A stretch of 41,164 nucleotides of DNA from Bradyrhizobium sp. AS23.2 (GTDB lineage Bacteria > Pseudomonadota > Alphaproteobacteria > Rhizobiales > Xanthobacteraceae). The translations under genes and the position numbers were made by a program. Location: contig NZ_LGHM01000030.1 of NCBI RefSeq assembly GCF_001908185.1, positions 1 to 41,164 of the forward strand, given 5' to 3'. Below are positions 18,367 through 25,584 of this stretch, piece by piece; the first letter of the stretch is position 1, and each line of letters starts with the position of its first letter. The notes beneath the pieces are model-generated. The model was given only the letters and a program-made list of their open reading frames with translations, did no database searches and was not told where the DNA came from.

Positions 18367-19254
18367 TCAGGGCCATTTCACCTCGGGCGGCATCGACGAT
18401 AGAATCGAATCGATATTGCCGCCGGTTTTTAGCCCGAACAGTGTGCCGCGGTCATGCAGTAGATTGAACTCGACATAGCGCCCGCGCCGGATCAGTTGCT
18501 CCTCCCGGTCCGCCGCCGTCCAAGGGGTCGCAAGGTTGCGCCGGACAAGTTCGGGATAGATCTTCAGGAACGCACGGCCGACGTCCTGCGTGAAGGCGAA
18601 GTCGGCGTCCCAATCGCCGGAATCGTGATGGTCGTAGAAGATGCCGCCGATGCCGCGTGCTTCCTTCCGGTGCGGCAGGCAGAAATAGTCGTCGCACCAT
18701 TTCTTGTAGTAGTCGTAGGGCGCAACCTCCGCGTGCGCGTCGCAGGCCGATTTCATTGCCGCGTGAAAGGCGATCGTATCCGGATCGACCTGGGTGCGGC
18801 GGCGATCCAGCACCGGCGTCAGATCAGAGCCGCCGCCGAACCAGGATTTTGTCGTGACGACGAAGCGGGTGTTCATATGCACCGCTGGCACATGCGGACT
18901 GCGCATGTGTGCGATCAGCGAACTACCGGAGATCCAGAAGCGCGGGTCTTCGGCCGTGCCCTCTATCTGCGCGCGGAATTCAGGCGAGAGCGCGCCATGC
19001 ACCGTCGAACAATGCACTCCGACCTTCTCGAACAGCCTTCCGCGCATCATCGACATCACCCCGCCGCCACCGGCGGCCCCGGCATGGTCGGTGCGCTGCC
19101 AGGGCGTGCGCACAAAGCGGCCAGCGCTACCGGGGTAAAGCGAGGCGGGCGCCTCGTCCTCCAGCCGCTCGAACGCCGCGCAAATGTCGTCGCGCAGGGA
19201 CTCAAACCAGGCGCTGGCCTTCCTTTTGCGCATTTCAGTGATGGAAATGTCCAT
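18367..19254 (-). CDS. hemF: Oxygen-dependent coproporphyrinogen III oxidase
   Basis: HemF oxidatively decarboxylates coproporphyrinogen III to protoporphyrinogen IX using oxygen. From the Met at 19254 the protein is 295 residues, the family norm. Landmarks are [51 protein letters not shown], and the C-terminal [19 protein letters not shown] with [14 protein letters not shown]. The frame stays open to 19434, but that part lies over a repeated sequence and is not HemF-like. The neighbours are unrelated, so this heme gene appears to be a single inserted unit. Confidence 0.95.
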   Translation of the reverse strand: MDISITEMRKRKASAWFESLRDDICAAFERLEDEAPASLYPGSAGRFVRTPWQRTDHAGAAGGGGVMSMMRGRLFEKVGVHCSTVHGALSPEFRAQIEGTAEDPRFWISGSSLIAHMRSPHVPAVHMNTRFVVTTKSWFGGGSDLTPVLDRRRTQVDPDTIAFHAAMKSACDAHAEVAPYDYYKKWCDDYFCLPHRKEARGIGGIFYDHHDSGDWDADFAFTQDVGRAFLKIYPELVRRNLATPWTAADREEQLIRRGRYVEFNLLHDRGTLFGLKTGGNIDSILSSMPPEVKWP

Positions 19255-19265
19255 GCGGTACTGAT

Positions 19266-19337
19266 CCGGGTCGATGTTCAGGATCGGAAGCTTGCTCAGG
19301 TCGTCGTAATAGCTTGCCGCCGGCCCGACGCCGACGT
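19266..19337 (+). repeat. Direct repeat, copy 2, just upstream of hemF
   Basis: This is the partner of 17798-17868 and lies 12 bases before the hemF start. On the minus strand it reads through in frame with hemF ([18 protein letters not shown]), which is why the hemF frame looks extended. Its placement suggests a duplicated gene end captured next to hemF. Confidence 0.75.
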
Positions 19338-19535
19338 GCCGCCATGGTCGCTCGCGGTTTCGCAGGCCGCCAATCCGGATCAGAACTATCATTCCTTCGT
19401 CGGCGGGTGAAAGGAGTGTCGTCCCGCGCAACATGCTTGAGCGGTTCTGCGCCGGATGAGCAAGGCACCGTCAAAGATGCTATTCCGCGCGGCGTATGGA
19501 AAATAACGTCATGCCATGAAGTCGATAATCCTACG

Positions 19536-20061
19536 TTATGACGGCCGTCCGCTTTCTGTATCGGACTTGCGTGCACCCGACGCCGACTGCTCCAGCAGCT
19601 CGGTCAGCATCCTGACGGCCTCCGTTAGCTTGAGGATTTCGCGCTCGCGCAGTTGGTCGATCTTCTGATGCAGCAACTCTATCTCAAGCTCCGCCTTTAC
19701 GTTGATCCGGTAGTCATTCTCCGCAGCCCTGCGATCAATGTCTTGTTGCCGGTTCTGGCTCATCCTAATGACTGGCGCGGCGTAGGCCGACTGGAACGAA
19801 AGAGCGAGATTGAGAAAAATGAACGGGTAAGGGTCCCCGCCCCTGATCGTGCCCACCAGGTTGGCCGTTATCCAGACAAACAAGATCGCGCTCTGGACGA
19901 TGATGAAGCTCCACGATCCCATGACGGTGGCGACCGCGTCCGCTATCCTATGCCCCGGCGTCAGGCGCGCAACCGCCGAGGGCTCCATCCATGTCCTGAA
20001 GCCGAAGTGAGCGGTGCGCTCTTCTGAGTTCGACGAGCAGGTCGTGTTCGGTCGCCTCCAT
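19536..20061 (-). CDS. DUF1003 membrane protein, probable frameshift near the N-terminus
   Basis: The main frame gives the DUF1003 core: IADAVATVMGSWSFIIVQS, ILFVWITANLVGTI, PYPFIFLNLALSFQSAYAAP and VIRMSQNRQQDIDRRAAENDY. A coiled-coil tail (LEIELLHQKIDQLREREILK) follows. There are two membrane segments. An ATG at 20061 with a GGGAGAG site begins another frame (MEATEHDLLVEL) that would join the core near 20025, so the natural protein is about 174 residues. Without the join, the first in-frame Met is at 19988. The function of the family is unknown. Confidence 0.82.
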
Positions 20062-20157
20062 GGTTCCAGGCTCTCCCACCTTCTCTTCCACGCTGCCAGC
20101 ACGCGTTCCGCTCGATTGCCACGCCGACACGGCCAGCCTGCCGCGCTCTGATCGCGG

Positions 20158-20609
20158 TTAGCTGTGAAGAATCGCGGCAGTCTCCGCGATGGCGCATCCC
20201 TGGTACCGAGCGCCAACCAGGTTGGTGAAGATGGTGAACAGCGTCGTCTCATGGCCGTCGTGCCGCGTTGCCGACGACGCGAAGGCGCCGCCGACCTTGC
20301 CATGGAGGGCTCCCTTCGCCCATTGGCCGCCAGCCCGGCCGAGGAAGCTTGCGATTGGGGACGACACTCTGCCAAAGCGCGCTCTGCCGGCAACGATTGC
20401 GTCGTACTCGGCGAGGTCGTTGATGCCCGCGCCTGGGGCGGTCTGGCCGAGCTTATGGTTGGCTGACCTGGCGGCCTCGGTAGATGCAAGTTCAGTCACG
20501 CGCTTCACGTCGGCGGACGCCCTGCCTCCCGCGTGCCGCGGCGATTTTCGTGTCGGAGCTTCTCGACGTGTTCGTGGAAAGAGTAGTAGAGCACTAGTAC
20601 TTCGGCCAT
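20158..20609 (-). pseudogene. wrbA: Decayed WrbA-type NAD(P)H:quinone oxidoreductase
   Basis: A flavodoxin-like WrbA is readable with a frameshift. [18 protein letters not shown] starts at an ATG at 20609. The other frame continues as [60 protein letters not shown] and [17 protein letters not shown]. It then departs from the family and stops, losing roughly the last 70 residues. The FMN-loop motif GTPTRFG is damaged (GRARFG). It is non-functional as it stands. Confidence 0.82.
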
Positions 20610-21085
20610 GGGAGCCTTCCATCATGTCGACGCGGGACCGTTTACACGTCTTCGGGTGTTTCGCTTCGCTCCCGCACGCGAGGGGCGGACGGTTGGGGAT
20701 GCGTGTTTTGCTAGCGTTAGCTTTCGCCAGAGACGGGTAAAGGTATTGTATCAATAACTGCCGGGAATGCCGCGCTGTCGCGGCGACGTGCTGGCCGGAG
20801 TTGTCCTTGAGCAGCAGGGGGCTCGGCGGTGCCTACGATAGTGAGCGAAGCTGTTTGCGCGCATCCGCTCAACAACGGCCGCTTCGCCGTTTCGTAGATG
20901 GCGCGTAAAATGTCTGGAATCCGGGTTGACACGCCGGCGATAGGGTAGCTTGCAAAGCTTGCTGTCACGCTCGCCTACGATCGAGCACAACTGTCTGGAA
21001 GCGTGAGCGGCACCAATCATTACAGCGGCCCGTATTTGCGAAGACGTCCGCCGCGGTTCTCCGCTGCTATGGACGGAGCGAAAGT
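20610..21085. other. Gap with no recognisable gene
   Basis: Open frames on both strands show no family signature. It separates the WrbA remnant from bfr. No clear terminator for bfr was found. Confidence 0.45.
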
Positions 21086-21574
21086 TCAGTGCTCTCCTGT
21101 CTCGAGCCCGCCGACATGTTTCTGGGTGTAAAGCTCGAGTCCGATCCGGTTGATCAAATCAAGCTGCGTCTCGAGGAAATCGATGTGGTGTTCCTCGTCC
21201 ACCATCAGGTCCTCGAACAGGTCGCGCGTGACATAGTCCTTCACGGAATGACAATGTTTCGCCGCCTCTTGATAAAGCGCACGCGCGCTCATCTCGGCGG
21301 CAAGGTCGCAATCAACGATTTCCTTGACGTTCTGGCCGATCCGCAAGGGGTCGAGTATCTGCATGTTAGGAAAGCCTTCGAGGAAGATTATCCGGTCGGT
21401 GATGCGGTCGGCGTGCTGCATCTCCTCGATCGAGTCTTTGCGCCAGACTTTGGCCATGTCCGAGATGCCCCAATTGGCCATCAGCCGGTAATGCAACCAA
21501 TACTGGTTGATGGCAGTGAGCTCGTGACGCAATCCCTTGTTAAGATACTCGATGACTTTGGGGTCGCCGTGCAT
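21086..21574 (-). CDS. bfr: Bacterioferritin
   Basis: Bacterioferritin stores iron as a 24-subunit shell with heme between subunit pairs. The 162-residue protein aligns with E. coli Bfr from MHGDPKVIEYLNKGLRHELT. The heme ligand Met52 is present (IEEMQHADRI). Ferroxidase residues Glu18, Glu51 and His54 are in place, and the second Glu/His pair lies in DLMVDEEHHIDFLETQLD. The frame is open upstream to 21679, but the Met at 21574 matches the family. It is downstream of bfd on the same strand with an ICE-like box between. Confidence 0.97.
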   Translation of the reverse strand: MHGDPKVIEYLNKGLRHELTAINQYWLHYRLMANWGISDMAKVWRKDSIEEMQHADRITDRIIFLEGFPNMQILDPLRIGQNVKEIVDCDLAAEMSARALYQEAAKHCHSVKDYVTRDLFEDLMVDEEHHIDFLETQLDLINRIGLELYTQKHVGGLETGEH

Positions 21575-21616
21575 GATGAACTCCAAGGCTTGAGGCCGGA
21601 TCTTGGCCTTAGTTAG

Positions 21617-21631
21617 CTTAGAACCATTCTG
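21617..21631. promoter_or_regulatory. ICE/Irr-like box upstream of bfr
   Basis: TTAGAA-CCA-TTCT is an AGAA/TTCT inverted repeat with a three-base spacer, 43-57 bases before the bfr start. It resembles the iron control element bound by the heme-responsive regulator Irr in rhizobia, where iron-storage genes are known Irr targets. Match by eye only. Confidence 0.55.
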
Positions 21632-21701
21632 GGGAAGAACAAGCAGGCAGGCATCCCCGGGGCACAAACCGGGAGGCACTTATCCAGCCAATCCAGGGAA
21701 G

Positions 21702-21965
21702 TTAAGACGCTGTGGGCGCGAATTTGGCCTCAGCCTGCGCGTCATCGATGATCCGGCGATGCTGGCAGCCGGCCCGACAGGCTAGTGCACATTCCCTCTT
21801 GGCCTCGTCGATGATCGTCTGGATGGTGCGCGCGCAGCGGCCGCATTCGGCGCTGCAGCCAAGGCAGTTATAGATCTGCTTGGCATTGCGCAGCGCGTCG
21901 TCCGCCGTGCTCACGGCGTGACGAACATCGTGGTCGCTGAGGACATTGCAGGAACAGACGATCAT
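21702..21965 (-). CDS. bfd: Bacterioferritin-associated ferredoxin
   Basis: Bfd is a small [2Fe-2S] ferredoxin that docks on bacterioferritin and feeds electrons to release stored iron. The 87-residue protein has the Bfd arrangement: CSC at residues 4-6 (MIVCSCNVLSDHDVRHAV) and CGRC at 41-44. Extra cysteines at 34 and 37, and in the tail (CALACRAGC), are more than usual; the C-terminal tail is also longer than in E. coli. It is 127 bases upstream of bfr. Identification is secure. Confidence 0.93.
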   Translation of the reverse strand: MIVCSCNVLSDHDVRHAVSTADDALRNAKQIYNCLGCSAECGRCARTIQTIIDEAKRECALACRAGCQHRRIIDDAQAEAKFAPTAS

Positions 21966-22119
21966 GAAACGCGAAAAAGACCTTCAGTGATGGGTCATCG
22001 ATATGGGACGGCGCCATGACGCATTGGAGGTTCCAAACAAGGCGGGGATGGCGAGAGGCACCCTCCATCTGAAGTCAGCCTTGACCTTTGATCTTGGAGG
22101 TCAGCAGAAATCTGTTTGA

Positions 22120-22989
22120 TCACTCGCGGCGCCCGCTGGCTGCAGAGCCGACGGAGGACACGGGAGCGCCGCTCCGTTCCGGCCAAAGATTAACGCTCTC
22201 GGTTAGCATAGATGATACAGCTGGAATCTGTTGGCCCTGGGTAGCAGTCATCACTGCGTTTCGGGTGTTGTTGAAGACCTCCTCGATCCCCTTCGAGGGA
22301 TCCATCTGCGCAAGAAGGGCGGTCATCAGCTGACTATGTAGTTCATTCGCGTCTTCGACGACCTGGTCAGGCGCTGCTGAGCTCAGGATGAGCGCGTTCT
22401 CACTCGTGTGAATGGGGGCAAGTCCGTGTGAGTACGTCCTGAAGCGTCGCTCATAAGGGTTGCGGCGTGAGGCATCAATGACTACGAGCCTGACGCGTGC
22501 TCCGGAAGTCTTGAGTTGCGAAAGGAGAAGGTCGATGCTTACGCCTTGTCGACGGACATCTTCTTCACTCCAGATCTTCGCATCGACTGGGATTAAATAA
22601 TTTCGCCCGTCAGATTGGACCCCGTAACCTCCGAAATAGACCAACACAATTGAGTCCAAACGTACTCTCGCCCTGAAATGGTCGATCGCGCGGATCATGT
22701 CGGGGCGCGTCGCATTGTCAATGGTGTCGACCAGAAAACCGCCTTTGCGAAAAGCATTTGTCAAAGCCTCCGCGTCTCGTGTCATTTGGGAAAGAGGAGA
22801 GTCGGCATCGGGGTAGGTTGAATTGCCAATCACCAGAGCCAGCCGATGAGTATCGAGGGGTGCGGATACATCCGACCAGATAGGAGCGCTCATGGTCCGA
22901 GGCGTCTCCAACCGCGTAGTCCTGTCGGGGCCGGTTGAGAGCAAGCCGAGCAGGAATGCAATGCCGACCAGCATTCTGGGAACTGTCAT
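22120..22989 (-). CDS. Secreted caspase-fold (peptidase C14) protein with Tyr/Ser in place of His/Cys
   Basis: The 289-residue protein has a signal sequence (MLVGIAFLLGLLS) and then a p20-like caspase fold: RLALVIGNSTYPDADSPLSQ, RDAEALTNAFRKGGF, the YFGGYGVQSDGRNYLIPVDA block and VRLVVIDASRRNPY. In active homologues the fourth block reads SGHG and the last DACR. Here the catalytic His is Tyr122 and the catalytic Cys is Ser174. The rest of the fold is intact, so this looks like a maintained pseudo-protease and not decay. Start chosen at the Met before the signal peptide. A small secreted protein is encoded 96 bases upstream on the same strand. Confidence 0.88.
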   Translation of the reverse strand: MTVPRMLVGIAFLLGLLSTGPDRTTRLETPRTMSAPIWSDVSAPLDTHRLALVIGNSTYPDADSPLSQMTRDAEALTNAFRKGGFLVDTIDNATRPDMIRAIDHFRARVRLDSIVLVYFGGYGVQSDGRNYLIPVDAKIWSEEDVRRQGVSIDLLLSQLKTSGARVRLVVIDASRRNPYERRFRTYSHGLAPIHTSENALILSSAAPDQVVEDANELHSQLMTALLAQMDPSKGIEEVFNNTRNAVMTATQGQQIPAVSSMLTESVNLWPERSGAPVSSVGSAASGRRE

Positions 22990-23085
22990 TCTATTATGCT
23001 CTCCAAGCGCCGACGATACGCTCCTCTCCGTAAGATGGCTTGGCGCCGCCGGAGTTCGAGCCAAAGTCGTACCCGGTCGCGTCCC

Positions 23086-23445
23086 TCAATTGCGTTGCGC
23101 TGTCCAGTAACCTGAGCATCGCGCCGTTCCTGAGTGGCCGCTCCAAGTCCCCCGACCGGACGTTGCGAGTAGTTTGCCCGCACCCGTGGCATATTTGTCT
23201 TGGACCGTCACCGAGGCGCGAACCGCGCCGGATTTTGTGACGTTACCTCGGAATCTCACGAGATTGGGATGCGTGACAATTCCGTTGGTCACATCGACAG
23301 TAAAGGTGAAAATGGAATCGCAGGCTCCTCTTTGCGTCACGAAGACAAGGTCCCAGGAGCCGTCGAACGCCGAACGCCCGTATGCTGCCGGTGCAAAGAC
23401 AAGAAAGCAGCTCGCCGCTGCAATCAGAAGGGAACGTCTTGTCAT
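23086..23445 (-). CDS. Small secreted protein of unknown function
   Basis: A 119-residue protein with a clear Sec signal (SLLIAAASCFLVFAPAAYG) and an AAGGAGA ribosome binding site seven bases before the ATG. The mature part is beta-rich: FDGSWDLVFVTQRGACDSIF and GTWSGHSGTARCSGYWTAQ. Two cysteines may form a disulfide in the periplasm. It is a type common in Bradyrhizobium-like genomes but with no assigned role. It lies upstream of the caspase-fold gene in the same direction. Confidence 0.75.
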   Translation of the reverse strand: MTRRSLLIAAASCFLVFAPAAYGRSAFDGSWDLVFVTQRGACDSIFTFTVDVTNGIVTHPNLVRFRGNVTKSGAVRASVTVQDKYATGAGKLLATSGRGTWSGHSGTARCSGYWTAQRN

Positions 23446-23795
23446 GATAGTTCTCCTTGATATAGGCGGACATCAACCGGGTGACAGCTTCTGCCGAATC
23501 CGCCGAGAATGCCCCAAGAGTGACGTGCGCATGGCCGAGGAACGCTAAAACATCTCAAATACATGCTGGTTAGCGGCGGCTTGAGGGAGCCGCACGCTGC
23601 CAAGTTTTGGCGACACCACGCGCCGTAGTCACCACCGGCCATAAGAGAAGCCGGGATAGTAATAGGTCGGACAGCTCCAATATCATCGTCAATCCATTGG
23701 ATGTCGTCGAAGGTGGTGATCTGATCGCGGATCACCCGGAGGCCGGCGCCGACTTCCTTAGATGCACGCGCCAGCCTTCGGGAGCGCAGAGGATT
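23446..23795. other. Gap with no secure gene
   Basis: A minus-strand frame starting at a GTG at 23735 is open for 97 codons but lacks any recognisable family. Another frame holds a short tyrosine-rich stretch (PTYYYPGFSYGRW) reminiscent of the neighbouring tyrosine-rich gene, so this may be a decayed relative of it. Confidence 0.35.
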
Positions 23796-24158
23796 TTACC
23801 GATACGGCGGACACGTCGGTGCGTCGGTCCAGGGCGCTGTCGCAAAGGCGCCGACACGCGGTCCGGGCGCGCAAGCTGAGCTGTAATGTCCGTAGCCGTA
23901 GGCTCCATAATTATAGGTCGGATCGCCCCAATACGAACTATAGGCGGGATAGCCCCAGTACGAATTATAGGTGGGATAGTACGAAGGGTAGGGATGACCT
24001 CGCCGCACGTGATAGCGCACGTGCGTAGTCACGGCTGGTACCGCTGCCTTGATCGACGTGCCATTGATCGGCGCAGCAGACGATTCGGCCGTGGCGGTCA
24101 CCGCGATAGGAACAGCAATTGCGAGCGCAATCGCGAGGCTGCGGACTTGAATCGTCAT
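23796..24158 (-). CDS. Tyrosine-rich small secreted protein
   Basis: A 120-residue protein starts at an ATG with AGGAGC upstream. A signal peptide (RSLAIALAIAVPIAVTATAESSA) is followed by a low-complexity segment of Tyr, Pro, Ser and Trp with loose SYWG-PxY repeats (residues about 58-90) and a tail with two cysteines. This resembles small exported proteins frequent in Bradyrhizobiaceae, of unknown role. A dispersed repeat begins 32 bases upstream of its start. Confidence 0.72.
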   Translation of the reverse strand: MTIQVRSLAIALAIAVPIAVTATAESSAAPINGTSIKAAVPAVTTHVRYHVRRGHPYPSYYPTYNSYWGYPAYSSYWGDPTYNYGAYGYGHYSSACAPGPRVGAFATAPWTDAPTCPPYR

Positions 24159-24190
24159 GGTAGCTCCTGTTCGTTTTAAACCACCCAGCG

Positions 24191-24351
24191 AGAATGACCT
24201 TGCAACGCCGAAGAGGGAAATCACCTCCGGCCATAGAGTCGATAGACGATCATTATTGCCGCCGCCCGCGTGACGCCGCGGCGAGGAACGCCAACAGTCG
24301 CACCTGTAGAGGCTCCCGTTGCCCCCTTGGACCGATCGAGGTTGCGCGTAC
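24191..24351 (+). repeat. Dispersed repeat family, copy A
   Basis: Shares most of its length with 31746-32120 and 37897-38330. The diagnostic core reads GAGGGAAATC, then CCATAGAGTCGATAGACG, then TTATTGCCGCC. It lies directly 5' of the minus-strand tyrosine-rich gene and directly after a broken thioredoxin-like gene. Confidence 0.85.
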
Positions 24352-24550
24352 GACATTCGGGGTGCGGGGATTTTGAAGCAATGCCTGCAAAGTTGGAAAT
24401 CCATGCGAGCGGCAGCCACCGCACCAATGCTTGTAGAAAGAGTGAAGCCGGTGCCGTACGCCAAGCTCCTTCAGAGTGAGAGGCGTTCCTTTCAACCCAG
24501 CAGGGGACCGCGAGTTCAGGGGCAAGCTGTCCTGCAGTCTTCTGCGGCAT
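24352..24550 (-). pseudogene. N-terminal fragment of a thioredoxin-fold protein cut by repeat copy A
   Basis: Two adjoining minus-strand frames give MPQKTAGQLAPELAVPCWVE and then GTPLTLKELGVRH, FYKHWCGGCRSHGFPTLQA. This is the start of a peroxiredoxin/TlpA-like domain with a WCGGC redox motif. It loses homology at LLQNP, exactly where the repeat begins. The fragment has one frameshift and no C-terminal half, so it is dead. Confidence 0.6.
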
Positions 24551-24779
24551 GGCTATACTCGTAGTTCTGATTGCGACGACGTGTACGCCGGCGCGTCAGC
24601 CTCACGACCGCGCTCGCGGCATCAGCGTTATTGCTGTGGAATCAACTGATCCGCGTCTGCTTGAAGGAGAGGCACGTGAACATCTGTTCGCGGTAGCCGG
24701 GAGTTCGCTCCGGCGAGGCGGCGCAGCGGGAAGGGCCGCACTCCTGCCGCAGCCCGCCGAGCGTCTCTCAGATGTTCTG

Positions 24780-24820
24780 ATAACGGTCGGCTATCGACTC
24801 CATGGCGAGAGGTGATTTTC
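24780..24820 (-). repeat. Dispersed repeat family, copy D (partial, opposite orientation)
   Basis: ATAACGGTCGGCTATCGACT, then CATGGCGAGAGGTGATTT, matches the reverse complement of copies A-C over about 40 bases. Weaker similarity runs back to about 24700. It is inverted relative to A-C and lies 5' of the plus-strand gene at 24924. Confidence 0.7.
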
Positions 24821-24923
24821 CTTTTGACCGTCATGCACTCAATCTTCGAGCCATCGTCGCCCGCCCTCGTGTACGGGCAGAAGCCAGTGTCCCGTTGAAT
24901 GATCACAGGCCAGGAGGTCCGAC

Positions 24924-25553
24924 ATGCAGATCAAAGACACAATCGGTGTTTCATTCCTCGGCTCTGTCGAACGCGCGCTGCCCGAAGATGTCGTCGTGCT
25001 CGTGGACGGCGCCGGCGTCGCGCTTGGAGTGCAGCGTGCGTTCAGGGCAAGGGTGAGTGGCGTGCGCGATGGCGGTAGCGGCCTCGTCGCGTCCAGGTGC
25101 CTGGAGATCCCGCTCGCCGGGGCCGACGGCGAGGTCTCGGGGATTTTGTGCCACACCAGCCCGCGGTCCGACACGCGAGGCGCGTTGCTTCGGCGGCAGC
25201 TCCTCGACGCTGCGCGATCGCGCGCCACGCCGATCGACGGGTTTGTCGCAAGCATTTGCCTCGCAGCGATAGCGGGCACGCTTGACCGCGCGTTGCGTCC
25301 GGACATCACGGTTCGCGCCGAGATCGCCCCTGACTTATGGGCCTTCAATGCCGACCCGGTAGAACTGCACTTCGCTTTACTGAACCTCTGCCGAAACTCG
25401 GACGATGCTATGCCGGGCGGCGCCGTGATCATCGTCGCCGCGCGGAACGTCGAACCTTCCTCTGCCGCGGTCCGGGGATTCGTCGAGATCATCGACGACG
25501 ACGGGGAGCTATTCCACGTCGTCCGCCCAACGGCGGCTGCGCCGACGGCGTAG
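24924..25553 (+). CDS. Truncated histidine-kinase-like protein
   Basis: A 209-residue protein carries a PAS-like N-terminal region (VVVLVDGAGVALGVQRAF). A piece of a HATPase domain follows, with a clear N-box (ALLNLCRNSDDAMPGGA) and the preceding LRPDITVRAEIAPDLWAFNAD. A phosphoacceptor H-box is not seen and the G-boxes after the N-box are missing; the protein ends at FVEIIDDDGELF. It therefore cannot be a normal kinase and is probably a remnant. A good GGAGG precedes the ATG, so it may still be translated. The DsbA-NhaA fusion gene follows 31 bases later. Confidence 0.6.
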   Translation: MQIKDTIGVSFLGSVERALPEDVVVLVDGAGVALGVQRAFRARVSGVRDGGSGLVASRCLEIPLAGADGEVSGILCHTSPRSDTRGALLRRQLLDAARSRATPIDGFVASICLAAIAGTLDRALRPDITVRAEIAPDLWAFNADPVELHFALLNLCRNSDDAMPGGAVIIVAARNVEPSSAAVRGFVEIIDDDGELFHVVRPTAAAPTA

Positions 25554-25584
25554 CCGGCGCGAACACCTGGAGACCGGTTCAACG

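Noticed and set aside
21147..21160. FNR/FixK-like TTGAT...ATCAA sequence
   Set aside because: It is inside the bfr coding region, encodes conserved residues and has the wrong spacing.
24549..24815. Plus-strand ORF starting with a hydrophobic stretch
   Set aside because: It runs through repeat copy D and antisense to the thioredoxin-like fragment, and has no family match.
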